NCBI RefSeq assembly: GCF_963082655.1
Contig: NC_081555.1
Span: 93,000,914 to 93,064,913 of the forward strand
From: Stomoxys calcitrans
Taxonomy: Eukaryota; Arthropoda; Insecta; Diptera; Muscidae
Reading direction: 5' to 3'
DNA: 64,000 nucleotides
Below the pieces are notes generated by a model that worked only from the letters and a program-made list of their open reading frames with translations, was not told the DNA's origin and searched no databases. Made by a program: the position numbers and the translations under genes. The number at the start of each line of letters is the position of its first letter. Positions within the stretch are counted from its first letter, which is position 1. This document shows positions 10,072 to 21,558 of the stretch, piece after piece.

Positions 10072-11150
10072 TTATTCACTCAATCACCTTTCGTTTGAGC
10101 TCTATATTGTCGTGATATATTGTCGTGGGTTTTGGACGGCCTCCGTGGCACCCGATCCCCACCAAAAGAAACCATGTTTTGTTTTGATTGTAAGAGTGCA
10201 AAAAAAAATCCGAACGAATCGCATTTCCAATCTCCGAGATCTGGTGGCTTTGAAAATTATGGTAATGAGAAGTGCTTTGAAGGGGAAGGATGGCACTCAG
10301 ACATTTCGACTCAAATATGGATATGAAATAGGTGCTGCACTCCCAAATCCGTTTGAAGTGAGCCCCATATTGCCATGGTCAGTAAATATGAAATGTTTGG
10401 AGGGTGTTTTCGGGGCTAGGGCGGCCACCGGCACTTTGCCCTGAAAATAGATATCAAATTCCTTTTTTACTCTAAAATACCGTTGATTTGGGCTCCATGT
10501 TGCCATAATCGGAAACGAAGTTCAGTTTAGGGTGTGCTTTAGGGCGTACCCCAAAACACTTGGCTCCAAAATTGGATATCAAATTCGTTTTCTATTCTCA
10601 AATATCTTTCATTAGAGTTCCATATTGTCATAATGGGTTAAATAACCCATTTGACGTATATTTAGGAGGAAAAGCGCCACCTAGACGTGAACGCTAATTT
10701 TAATGTCATATTCGTAATCTACACCCAAATACCTTCCACTTGAGTCCCATATAGCCATGGTCGGCTAAAATGCCCATTTGGGGGTGTTTGGGGCTGGGCG
10801 ACCTCCCATTACTTGGATCTAATTTTGTATGCCATATTTGTAATCTGATGTCGAATACTTTTCGTATGAGGCCCATATTGAATGAACTTCGAATATATCT
10901 GTTTAGAGGAGTTTTGGGGTTGGGTGGGGGGGGGAGCCCCTTGGTACTTGAACCCAAATTTAAATACCATATTCGTTTTCTGGTCTCCAATAACTTTCAT
11001 TCAATAGCCTTATTGTGCCCATCAGACCACTTTCGGGGAGGGTCCGCTTGCACCCGATATCTAAAAATTATATAGCCTATGTTTCCTTCCAGATAAACGT
11101 ACACAATCTATCAAAATTTTGAGAAAATCGGTTCAGCCAAGTATCATATA
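10072..11150 (-). repeat. Helitron-like ~130-bp-unit repeat, part 2
   Basis: It continues the reverse-strand array interrupted at 9,031 (cacctttcgtttgagctcta, tgccatggtcagtaaatatg, ttggatatcaaattcg). It ends near 11,150 with gagaaaatcggttcagcc, the reverse complement of the family's 5' end. Units are degenerate and no coding potential is credible. Confidence 0.65.
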
Positions 11151-11206
11151 GTCATAATGGGTCTAATGGCGTTTTTGAGGGGTGGCGTGACCCTCATTAC
11201 TTCGAT

Positions 11207-11382
11207 CTGCCAAATCCGAAAATAATTGCGGCTTCTAGGGGCCGCAAGATATCAAATCGAGAGATCATTTGATATGGCAGCTATAACAGGTTATACACTA
11301 ACATGCAAATTTGCAGCCAATTTGGATAATAATTGCGGCATCTTAAGAATTTAAGTCGGAGAACCACTTTATATAGAAGCTA
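11207..11382 (-). repeat. mini-me-type repeat fragment
   Basis: aataattgcggcttctaggg, caaatcgagagatcatttg and atatggcagctataacagg are reverse-strand central-unit sequence. It is the target of the adjoining MITE. Confidence 0.5.
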
Positions 11383-11619
11383 TTGGGTTGCCCAAAAAGT
11401 AATTGCGGATTTTTTAAAAGAAAGTAAATGCATTTTTAATAAAACTTAGAATGAACTTTAATCAAATATACTTTTTTTACACTTTTTTTCTCAAGCAAGC
11501 TAAAAGTAATAGCTGATAACTGACAGAAGAAAGAATGCAATTACAGAGTCACAAGCTGTGAAAAAATTTGTCAACGCCGACTATATGAAAAATCCGCAAT
11601 TACTTTTTGGGCAACCCAA
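11383..11619 (+). mobile_element. 237-bp mariner-type MITE, copy 1
   Basis: The ends are perfect-looking ~32-bp inverted repeats beginning TTGGGTTGCCCAAAAAGTAA, flanked by TA on both sides (11,381-11,382 and 11,620-11,621). The terminal sequence (GGTT...AAAAGTAATTGCGG) resembles cecropia-type mariner ends. No transposase is present. Two further copies of identical length lie at 26,241 and 53,650. Confidence 0.9.
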
Positions 11620-12029
11620 TACATCCAAATCAATGCAGCCTAACGAAAAGGGAGCCGGTGCTGAGACCATCATCTACTACCAAGAAGCCCATTTACTTAA
11701 GATTTGGAAGACTAGGAGGGACAAAGATCCTAATAGTGGAACATCAGCGACGGGAGACTCAATGCAGCTTTTCGAACAGGAAGCTGACGATGAGAACATG
11801 ACCTACCTCCGTGATGCCCATTTACTGGAGGACCAATGAGATTGAGATAATCCTGATAAACCTCCACCGGAACGAGACAGCTACACACGATCTAATGGAG
11901 AAAATCAGCAAGGGCAAGACGCCGCCCAGATAAAAATGTTTCTCTCAAAAATCCACGTCCAAACTGAACTTTAGTAGACGACATGGGAGTGAGAGCAGAG
12001 ACAACGGAGGACATGTTGAGGCTTTTCAT

Positions 12030-12967
12030 GAAACCCCATTTTCCACACGGAGCTTCAAACCTTTTAAGTCACCCGGACCTGATGAAATATTGCGGGCGTT
12101 ACTACAGAAAGAGGCAGACTATCTAGCGCCTCATCTGGCCAATATTTTCACAGCGTGCTTAGGACTTGCATATACTCCGAAAGCCTGGCAGGAGGCAAGG
12201 GTGGTGTTTATACCCAAGCCCGGCAAGGCAAGTTATGCGATACCAAAGGCCTACAGGCCTACAGGCCTACAGCCTTAAGTCCCCTCTCCACACAAAACCA
12301 TGGAACGCATTGTAGATACCATAATAAAGAGAAGGACATCCCGCGAACTGCTTAAACATAAACAGCATGCCTTTGTCAAGGGAAGGTCGGTGGAGACTGC
12401 TCTGCACGCAGTTGTGCATAAAACAGAAGAATCCTTCGATGCCAAATGGTACACAATGGCAGTATGCATTGATATCGAGGGGGCTTTTAACAATGTGCGG
12501 ACCGACACACTTATCCAATCCTTAGAACCTCACCGAGTGGACCCGGTATTTAGAGACTGGATAAACCATATGCTAAGGAACAGGTGGATAAATTGTGTGT
12601 CCCATGGCATAAATATAAGGGAGAAAGTGGCACAGGGCACGCCACAAGCGGGGCATTTTATGGCCACTCCTATGGGTGACCACCATAAATGACCTATTAC
12701 GGATGCTGACTGAGTAGGGACTTGAACCCGACGCAGAAGATGTTATAATACTTCTAAGTGATAGAGATCCAAACGAGCTATGCAGAAGGGCCGAAAGGGT
12801 CTTGCATATGGCATATGACTGGGCTAGACCCAGAGGTCTCAATGTTAATCCAGAGAAGACTGAAATATGCCTGTTCACGAGGAAGACGAAGGTGGGCCAA
12901 TTTAATGCACCACGTTTCCTCAATAAGACGATATGGATATCCGACAAGGTCAAATACTTATGAGTGA
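12030..12967 (+). pseudogene. LINE reverse transcriptase relic
   Basis: Readable blocks: FKPFKSPGPDEILRALLQKE; WQEARVVFIPKPGKASY..KAYRPTGL; LLKHKQHAFVKGRSVETALH; VCIDIEGAFNNVRTDTLI (first catalytic Asp, about 12.47 kb); and VAQGTPQAGHF (template-grip block, G changed to A). From about 12.73 kb: EDVIILLSDRDPNEL, then LNVNPEKTEICLFTRKTKV. The YADD box has become x-E-D-V. At least two frameshifts (near 12,280 and 12,690) break the frame. Confidence 0.8.
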
Positions 12968-13319
12968 TCTTGGATAGGAAACTTAATTGGGAAGTGTCAC
13001 ATTCAGGAGCGTACTAAGAAGGCTCATAGTTGTTGGGCACAAGGACCATACAACCGGTTCAGAGAACATGTTGTCTTGGCATAGGTGGAGCGATGAGGAC
13101 CACGCCCACTAGGGCACTGGCGACTATTCTAGATATACGACCCATTTACATACAGATTAAGTGCGAGGCAACCTCTGCGGCTATGAGACTTATGGCGATG
13201 GGAGAATGGATTGAGGATGAGAGCAGCTCATACCATCGCGGTATAATCGAATGACGATTGGAAACCTGGAAATGAACCTTGAGGTCGAGTGCGAGGCACT
13301 GCTGCCAGCGGCACACTCT

Positions 13320-13700
13320 TATATTGACGAAACCCTAGTATTGCCATCTGGAACATCATGTTACACGGATGGATCAAAGCTAGAGAACAGAGTGGGCCTG
13401 GAGGTTTAAATTGAGAACCCAGGGACTGAGATCTGTTTTAGACTGCCTGACCATAATACGGTCCTGCAGGCGGAGATCCTAGCGATCACGGAATGCGTGA
13501 AGTGGTGTGGTGCTAACGCGAGGACGTCGAGTGTGAACATCTTTAACAACCAGGACGATAAGGTCACGAACTTTCTTGCAGTTTAAGAAGGAGATTCTCT
13601 GAGGTTGGCAAAATCCGCATCGTTTGGGTGCCGGGCCACAACAGAGCCTTACTCTGTTGTGGCCCGGAAAGGGCAGACGATTTAACTTGGTTAACCCTAA
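13320..13700 (+). pseudogene. LINE RNase H relic
   Basis: The plus frame gives SCYTDGSKLENRVGLEV (first Asp of the RNase H DEDD site), then LPDHNTVLQAEILAITECVKW (Glu), then RIVWVPGHN (the WVPGH block). It would degrade the RNA strand during element replication. A 16-bp perfect hairpin at 13,631-13,667 replaces the normal sequence after VPGH; compare the related copy at 52.35 kb. Confidence 0.75.
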
Positions 13701-13920
13701 GCCTTTCGGGTCGACGTAGTCCGAGTTAAGGGAGTGGGCGACGAATGCGCATGCAACATTGTGGGACAGCAAAACGGTCGGTAGGACGGCGAAAATCCTA
13801 TTGGGGATCCAGATCGTGAGAAGACGAGGCTATTATTGAAAGGAAGTAAGAAGGAGGTCAGTATAGCTATTGGTATCATAACGGGACATATAGGACTACT
13901 ATCTCTCTTATGCCAAATCG

Positions 13921-14118
13921 GTGCGGCAAGTGATAGCATGTGTAGGGCATGTGGGAGATGAGGAGACGTTGGAGCATTTCCTTTGTCATTGCCCGGGTTT
14001 CGCAGCTAACAGATACCGCTATTTATATGGGGACAAGATACCAGACATGAATCAATTTAGGGGAGTGGTATGGGAAACAATTAAGGATTTTGTAAGTAGC
14101 ACGGAATTCCTTACTTAA
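13921..14118 (+). pseudogene. LINE C-terminal zinc motif
   Basis: The frame reads ...EETLEHFLCHCPGFAANRYR, then DKIPDMNQFRGVVWETIKDF and VSSTEFLT before a stop. The HFLCHC core is shared with copies at 38.6, 52.7 and 56.9 kb, so this is the native C-terminus of the ORF2 protein. The upstream cysteine pair is partly mutated (ACVGHVGDE here against CRACGEDDE at 38.6 kb). Confidence 0.75.
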
Positions 14119-14648
14119 ATTTTTCTTTTTAGACGTTACTTTATAGTTTTAAGAGTTTTTTTATAGTTTTTTTTCCCCCATAGTAATTGTCAATCAGGCT
14201 TCGGTTTCGGGTTTATCAAATGTATGTGCGGCAGTCCTCTGGTCTTCACAGCCAAATCGTCTACTCTTTCATTCCCCCTTACTCCCCTATGACTCGACAC
14301 CCAAACGATGCGGATTGTGTCAACCTCAGAGAAGGTGTTAATCTTCTTCTTAATCTCATGAACATTCTTTCCTATGTCATTTCCCGGCTTTCGCGGCTAA
14401 CAGGCACAGGTACTTAGGTGGGGACACAATACCGCACATGAACCAAGTAGGGGACGGAAAGGCGGAAAATGGTATGGAAAACTATTAAGGATTTTGTAAG
14501 TTGCACAAAATTCCTAACTTAGATTTTCTTTTTCAAGGTTACCTTTTGGTATTTAGACCGCACAACAAGCCAACTACTTGCTTAGGTGTATGTCCATAGT
14601 GGCATGGGGCGTATAAATATCCTCACCCTCTTGGCAACCTAACCTAAT

Positions 14649-15175
14649 TGCCAATAAAACATGTTCCATTATCTCCAAAGGACAAACAATTATTTAACCC
14701 TTTCAAAATTGAGCAACCCTCGTACAGCAAGCTGAAATGTTAAATTATCACAAAACCACAACCAAAAATTTTGAATACGAAAATTTTCATTTTTTTTTTG
14801 GGAGGTTATCAAAAAATGTGGGCTTTTGTATTTGAAATAGCCATGACCTCATTTCCTGGTTATTTATGCCCACAAATTAAAAAGTGGCACCGACCAAAAA
14901 AAAATTACAATAACAACTGTCAATGCAAAAAGTAAAAGTGAAAATCATTTTTTGTCAATAACCACAACAAAAGTCAATAGCGAAGGGCAAAACTTCAGCA
15001 CTTGCCAGTTTGTAATCCATTATCGTCATTTTATGTACAGTCTCTTTAGAGTGGAAGTCTTGAATCAAATGGAATTGTTTAGTTAATGCTGTGTCATTAG
15101 ATGGTATCTATTCTAGTTATGTTTTCAAGAGCTGGTACCTAAGGATCTATGGCAGTGTTGGGGAAATAAACAGAT
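14649..15175. other. Unassigned AT-rich sequence
   Basis: AT-rich with T- and A-runs; no gene or repeat family recognised. Confidence 0.4.
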
Positions 15176-15265
15176 GGGTTAGGTAAGGTTAGGTTGGTGC
15201 AGATATTAATCCGACCCATGCCACTATGGGCATACACCTAAGCCCGTAATCGGCTTGCGGTGCGC
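15176..15265 (-). repeat. Solo LINE 3' end, minus
   Basis: ggttaggtaaggttaggttg, atccgacccatgccactatg and gcatacacctaagcc are the reverse complement of the LINE 3' end seen at 14.58-14.65 kb. Confidence 0.65.
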
Positions 15266-15288
15266 TTTAAATACTTAAAGTAACTTCG

Positions 15289-15355
15289 AACAAGTAAAAG
15301 GGTATTAAGCTGGACCGGATCGAACTTTGGATAACCATCACATCGAATCTTTAAT
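15289..15355 (-). repeat. mini-me-type 3' end, solo
   Basis: cgaacaagtaaaagggtatt, aagctggaccggatcgaact matches the reversed mini-me terminus (aacaagtaaaagcgtgctaa, gttcggccgggccgaa). Confidence 0.5.
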
Positions 15356-16810
15356 CAATTTGTGTTTGTTTGTTTGTATGTTTGTGTGTTCCTTATAGAC
15401 TCAAAAACAGCTGAGCCGATTTTCTTTCACAGATGGTGCATAATGACCCCGTGGTGAAAATAGGGTACTAAATTTTTTGACATCTAAAGGGGGGGAGGGG
15501 GGGGGCGGACCCTCCCCCTTACCCTAATTTTCAGAAACGCCTGATCTCGGAGATGGGTGTTGCGATTTAAGCGAAATTTTGTGTGCTCTCATATAGTACC
15601 CTAAAAATAAAAATTTAGTATCCAAATTTCGGATAGGGTACCTAGGGGGGCTGCCCCACCCTAAAAACTACAAAACATACATTTAGACTAATTACGTCAA
15701 TATGGGACTCAAATGAAAGGTATTTAGGATACGAAAACGTATCTGATATCCAATTGTCGAACCAAGTGCTAGGGGGACCACCCCAAGCCCCAAAACACCC
15801 CTAAGTCGGACATATTTACCGACCATGGCAATATGGGACTCAAATGAAAGGTATTTGCGAGTAGAAAACGAATCTAATATCCAAATATGGGACCACGTTT
15901 CTGGGGGTCCACCGCTATCCCAAAACACCCCGCAAAATGGACTTATTTACTGACCATGGGAATATGGGGCTTAAATAAAAGGTATTTGAATGTAGAATAC
16001 GAATTTGATATCCAAATATGGGACCAAGTGTTTGGGGGCCCGCCTCTCACCAAAAACAACCATAGCAATATGAGGCTCAAATGAAAGGTCTTTGGGAGTA
16101 AAGCACAAATTTTATATCAATATTCAGGAAAAGTGTCTACGGGGCCACGCCACCCCCACAACACCACCCAAATACTAAGTATTTTCTGTTTAATGCAAAA
16201 TGAGGGCCAAATAAGAGAAGTTTTAAAGTGGAACACGAACCCGATATATATTTTCAAGGCCAACTCACTTAGTGGCCGCCCATCCCCCAAAACACCCCCA
16301 AGCCGGTCATATTTGCCGACTATGGAAATATGGGGCTCAAATTAAAGATATTTGGGAGTAGACCACATATCTGATATCAACATTAGGGGCTAACTGTCTA
16401 ACGGACGTTCCACCACCATAACAACCCCCAAATAGGACGTATTTCCTCACCAAGATAATTTGGGTCGTAGTGGAGAGTGGAACTAAATATTCATAGTTTT
16501 TAGGGCCCATACCCCAAACCGGACATATTTGCTGACTTTTGCAATAAGGGGTTCAAATGAGATTAGAAAACGAATTTGATATCCAATTTTGAGGGCAATG
16601 GCAATATGGGGTTCAAATAAATGATGTATAGACATATGAGAATAGAGCACGTTGCTGATATATTTTCCGGGCTTAGTGTTTGGGGGACCACCCCAATCCT
16701 ACCCCTAAATCGGGCATATTTACGACCATGTCAATGTGGAGCTTAAATGAAAGGTATTGGGGGGTAGAGCAAGAATTGATACCCATTTTCGGGACCATAT
16801 CGAAGAGCTT
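15356..16810 (+). mobile_element. Helitron-like ~130-bp-unit element
   Basis: It begins with (tttg)n-like sequence, then tccttatagactcaaaaaca, gctgagccgattttctttca and a G-run (15.49 kb). Degenerate tandem units follow (gggactcaaatgaaaggtat, gatatccaa, gggggaccaccccaa, cggacatatttaccgacca). The last part (16,810-16,890) looks like mini-me variant sequence. Non-autonomous; no coding capacity. Confidence 0.65.
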
Positions 16811-16892
16811 AAAAGGGCTCACGGTGCCAGTTTTAGCGAAATCGAACAATAAATTCGTCTTTTATAGGTTGAAGGCCTTAAATTGGTGATCG

Positions 16893-18112
16893 ATCTAGGT
16901 TAGGTTGAGTGGGTTGCCCACCAAAGGTGAGTTCACTGGGAGGCCAGTTTGGGCCATTGTAATACCCTAAAGAGACAACGGGAAAATGGAAAGAAAATGT
17001 GATACCTCGGACTAGAGGTTATACACGAATAAAAGAAGACAGGAGGAATAGAGAATCCTAGCGGGGGGTGAACGCATGGACCTACGCCGGAGTTTATGAC
17101 AGCCCCCGTCGGAGCCATCCTGTTCCTTCAACAAACCTCAGGAGACATACCAGAGGCACATTCAAAAGTTCACCCAGATCACAGTCCCTGACTCCATTTT
17201 GGAGCCATCTGTGTAGATAAGGGTCTCATCCTCATCAAGTACACCATTCGCCCTCAATACGTCCCTTTCAGGAAATCGAATCGCGAATGCCCACACTCCA
17301 GTCGACACTGGTGCCAGGTATTCGGAGATCCTACTCATACTACCCTCTGCATCCAGAAAACCCAAAATCCGCAAATCCCAAAGCGCGGTCCTGGCGGCGC
17401 AATTCCAAATCTAGACCTTTATATGTAGGCCACTGACAACTCCACCAGCATCGCCTCCAGACCTGTCTGCGTTGCGGATCTCAGTACACCTGTATCCCGA
17501 CGCAGGCCGTCCTCTTCCCTACGGCAAACCACCTCCCAGTGATACATAGGCCAGTACTGGTCTCACGATGGCCGTATACATCTAATAAATCATCTTGGGA
17601 GTTACCCCTCCCACTTTCTACGGAACATCCTACTGCAGGTGTAAAAAGGGCACACGTGAAGAGCACAAGCTTGGGCTTCCCTGGGTTGGTCCTCAACCCA
17701 TTTCTGGTAGCACATCGCGACAACCGTCAACTAAGCGATAATGCTCGTGCCATCTCCACCGAGATCCATCAGAAGGTTCCATAGAATCGGCGAGAACACC
17801 CCTCCTTGGGGCGTTCCTCTAATCATCCGCTTTCTGATCACACTATATCTCAGGTTAGCATTAACAATCCTGCCATAAAGCATATTATTGGTCCACTGGG
17901 AGATTAAGGGGTGAACCCCGTGCGGTCCAGTGCGGCGACTCTATCGCCCCTATCTTCACATTATTGAGGTCACACAGTTTTTCCGGTGTTTTCAGCAAAA
18001 ACGATGACAGACTAATAGGCCTGTAATCCTTCGTCGCACTGTGTTTTATTCTTCTCGCTTTGGGGATAAAGACCACCTTGACTTCCCTCCATGCCCTCTA
18101 TATCGATCGATC
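16893..18112 (-). mobile_element. LINE fragment with RT and RNase H pieces
   Basis: Minus-strand pieces in order: MVFIPKARRIKHSATKDYRP.ISLSSFLLKTPEKL (RT, 17.9-18.08 kb); about 17.70-17.50 kb, LRTNPGKPKLVLFT (RT thumb); VLDEDETLIYTDGSKMESGT (RNase H start, about 17.2 kb). A 3' UTR runs to 16,893, where ggttaggttgagtgggttgc is the reversed tail. The catalytic RT core between 17.72 and 17.9 kb is only partly readable. Decayed, 5'-truncated. Confidence 0.7.
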
Positions 18113-18149
18113 TATATCGCAGCTATATCTAAATATAGACCGATCTAAG

Positions 18150-20135
18150 CCATATTGAATACGAATGTCGAAGAGCCCACCAAAACTGGACTAAACGGGT
18201 GGACCGTTTGAGGCGCAAACATGCAAAGGTCGACCTTTGCATGAAAGAGGCGAGTTCGGTGAACATTGCAAGACCTACCAGTGCATCCTGAAAAAGATAC
18301 AGTTTGGTGCGGTTTATGGGCTGGTGGCATCATTGGACCGTACTTCTTCAAAGATGATGCGAATCGTACCGTAACTGTGAATGGTGAGCGCTTCCGTGAG
18401 ATGATATCCAACTTTTTTCGCCCAAAATGCAAGTGAAGATCAGCCAGAAGAGCAAGAGCCATTGCAAGAGCTACCAGTGCATCCAGAAAAAGTTACAGTT
18501 TGGTGCGGTTTATGGGCTGGTGGCATCATTGGACCGTACTTCTTCAAAGATGATGCGAATAGCAACTTTTTTCGCCCAAAATGCAAGAGCTTGACTTGCA
18601 TGATATGTGATTTCATGCCACACAGCAGGCGTAACCATGGACATTGGAAAGACATCATTGAAGCATTTATTAGTGAGATATCCGCCGAAATGTTAGAAAG
18701 AGTATGGCAAAACTGGACTAAGCGGGTGGACCATTTGAGGCGCAAACACGGTCGACCTTTGCATGAAAGAGGCGAGTTCGGTGAACATTGCAAGAGCTAC
18801 CAGCGCATTCAGAAAAAGTTACAGTTTGATGCGGTTTATGGGCTGGTGGCATCATTGGACCGTACTTCTTCAAAGATGATGCGAATCGTAACGTAACTGT
18901 GAATGGTGAGCGCTTCCGTGAGATGATATCCAACTTTTTTCGCCCAAAATGCAAGTGAAGATCAGCCTGTAGAGCAAGAGCCATTGCAAGAGCTACCAGT
19001 GCATCCAGAAGAAGTCACAGTTTGGTGCGGTTTATGGGCTGGTGGCATCATTAGACCGTGCTTCTTCAAAGATGATGCGAATCGTAATGTAACTGTGAAT
19101 GGTGAGCGCTTCCGTGAGATGATATCCAACTTTTTTTTGCTCAAAATACAAGAGCTTGACTTGCATGACATGCGATTTCAACAAAACGGTGCCACATGCC
19201 ACACAGCACGCGTAACAATGGACATTGGAAAGACATCATTGAAGCATTTATTCACGCTATACCCGCCGAAATGTTGGAAAGAATTTGCCAAAACTGGACT
19301 AAGCGGGTGGACCATTTGAGGCGCAAACACGGTCGACCTTAGCATGAAAGAGGCGAGTTCGGTGAACATTGCAAGAGCTACCAGTGCATCCAGAAGAAGT
19401 CACAGTTTGGTACGGTTTATGGGTTGGTGGCATCATTGGACCGTACTTCTTCAAAGATGATGCGAATCGTAAGGTAACTGTGAATGGTGAGCGCTTCCGT
19501 GAGATGATATCCAACTTTTTTCGCCCAAAATGCAAGTGAAGATCAGCCAGTAGAGCAAGAGCCATTGCAAGAGCTACCAGTGCATCCAGAAGAAGTCACA
19601 GTTTGGTGCGGTTTATGGGCTGGTGGCATCATTAGACCGTGCTTCTTCAAAGATGATGCGAATCGTAATGTAACTGTGAATGGTGAGCGCTCCCGTGAAA
19701 TGATATCCAACTTTTTTCGCCCAAAATGCAAGAGCTTGACTTGCATGAGATGTGGTTTTAACAAGACAGTGCCACATGCCACACAGCAAGCGTAACAATG
19801 GACTTTTTAAGACGCGAGTTCGGTGAACATTTTATTTCACGTTCGGGACCGCTCAATTGGCTACCTAGATCGTGCGATTTAACGCCTTTGGACAATTTTT
19901 TGTGGGGCTATGTTAAAGCTCATGTCTATACAGACAAGCCCGCTTCTATTGAGGCATTGGAAAGACAACATTGAAGCATTTATTAGTGAGCTATCGTCCG
20001 AAATGTAGGCCAAAATTGGACTAAGCGGATGAACCATTTGAGGCGCAAACACGGTCGACCTTTGCATGAAATAATCTTCAAACATTAAATTATATAGACC
20101 TTGCTATCGATTCAAATAAAGATTTTATGCATTTT
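18150..20135 (+). repeat. Tandem-amplified Tc1/mariner-like transposase fragment
   Basis: The segment encoding LQELPVHPEKVTVWCGLWAG.GIIGPYFFKDDANRNVTVNG.ERFREMISNFF recurs six times (starts near 18,280, 18,476, 18,804, 18,999, 19,384, 19,580). Spacing alternates between about 195 bp and 328-385 bp. Long spacers also carry the downstream part (HDMRFQQNGATCHTARVT; HLRRKHGRPLHE). The last copy runs into the native C-terminus (FISRSGPLNWLPRSCDLTPL; GYVKAHVYTDKPASIEALE) and an aataaa at 20,116. FQQxGA and SCDLTPLD are the second and third acidic-site blocks of an insect Tc1/mariner-superfamily transposase. No copy is complete and most are frame-broken. Confidence 0.75.
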
Positions 20136-20149
20136 ACTGAATTTTTGTG

Positions 20150-21555
20150 GGTTTTGCCCATGGGCTGCAGATTAGTATGCACATGTGTTAGAGTGCCCAT
20201 CATTTATCAATGGGAATTATATTCAACCTTTCCCTTTTTCTTAGAAATCCTATATAAATTCAAAAAAGAAAAAATTGCAAAAGGTATAGCTCTATAGACA
20301 ATCCATTTAGCCGCTTCTTTCAGACTTCCAAACCTACGGGAAATTGGCACACAAAACATTCCCAAAAAATTGGGCTATTTAAGCAATTTTGTTGATATAG
20401 CGGCAAATTTTCCTTTTTCCTGTCATTTTAAGCCATTAAATTGGCCATGTTTATCTAATCCTTACAAGTTCACTTTAATCCTTACAAAGGTAACTACTTT
20501 TGTGTCCAATCCGCTTTGTTAATCAATGGGCTTTTGAACGATTGAATGCCTATCGCTCGTTGATGAATGTAAATGTCAAGGTAAACTTTTGGCCTCATTC
20601 CCCCTCTAACCTACTGCCATTCAAAATTGTACCATTCTTCATCCTTCTTTAACAGTTTGTGTGTGTGTACACCGCACCGCAGTTTTGCACAAAGTGCTTA
20701 AAGTTTCTTTTGAAAAACTCTTTCAACAAAAACCGCGAGTTTATTTAACCTTAACCATTTGAACGTGCGGAACTAAATTCCTATTAAAGTTAATTAAAAT
20801 CTAACACAAGGTTTAATTACAATGCCCTACCCCACTCGCAGCTCAGTTACCTAGATTGTGGTTCGAAAATAGCCACACTGCTACGATCAAATGTTAAAAA
20901 AGTTTAAATATTTGAAACTAGGGCATGAAATTGCATTGGCATTGTTTCACTTTTTCTGCCATTCTCTTTTAATTGTTTCCCAACTATTTTCATTAAATTC
21001 GATATTGACACTAGGATCTATGACAGTGTGTGTGTGTGTGTTTTACCTCAAGGCCTTATCTTTATTTCTCGCCCCACAAAGTATGCAATGAGATGAGAAA
21101 TTCTTTCTGACCCCCAAATAGTATGCAATAAAATTTAATAAAATTGCGGTTTATGTCAAGTGCACAAGCGAAGTGTACACATCCATACTTACTTACCCAC
21201 ACATATGAGACAATGCTACGTGCATAAATGTTTGGACTTAGTTTAGTGAGTGGTTCGCTCTCTTATGAAAGAAATTGGCATTGCATAGCATCATTGTTGG
21301 AATAATGGCTTAATTTGTATGCAAATAGGTCAGGGTTTCTACAGATGAGCAATGGCAAAAATTTTTTAATTCTTTTTTAGGAGCTCTATCATAGATTTTT
21401 GTACAGCGAAAATGTTAGCATATCATTGGGCCTTGATGGCTATTTTGAATTCTAGGACAAATATTTCTTTTTCGTTAATGTTTAGGGTCATGATATTGAT
21501 ATCATGAAATGGGGACAGTTTGCCAAAAAATATATTTGGCTATGGTTTCATGTGT
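20150..21555. other. Unassigned, low-repeat sequence
   Basis: About 1.4 kb with no gene or known repeat visible. It has two short (GT)n tracts (20.66 and 21.03 kb) and is AT-rich. It could be host intergenic or intronic DNA. Confidence 0.4.
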
Positions 21556-21558
21556 TTC

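Larger units (their letters stand above)
11630..14648 (+). mobile_element. I/LOA-like LINE with RNase H, decayed
   Basis: Parts in order: an acidic repeat-like region (11,630-11,840) also found at 55.7-56.2 kb; RT (12.03-12.97 kb); thumb; RNase H (13.3-13.7 kb); a C-terminal zinc motif (13.92-14.1 kb); and a 3' UTR ending ggcaacctaacctaatt. The endonuclease and ORF1 proper are missing. RT plus RNase H plus a C-terminal HC-rich motif is the arrangement of I/LOA-group non-LTR elements; R1 is the alternative. Multiple stops and frameshifts make it inactive. Partial relatives lie at 37.9, 52.1, 54.7 and 58.5 kb. Confidence 0.8.

Noticed and set aside
18440..18793. Several 80-140-codon frames on both strands in the 18-20 kb array
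   Set aside because: They are recurring shadows or fragments of the amplified transposase segment, not separate genes.
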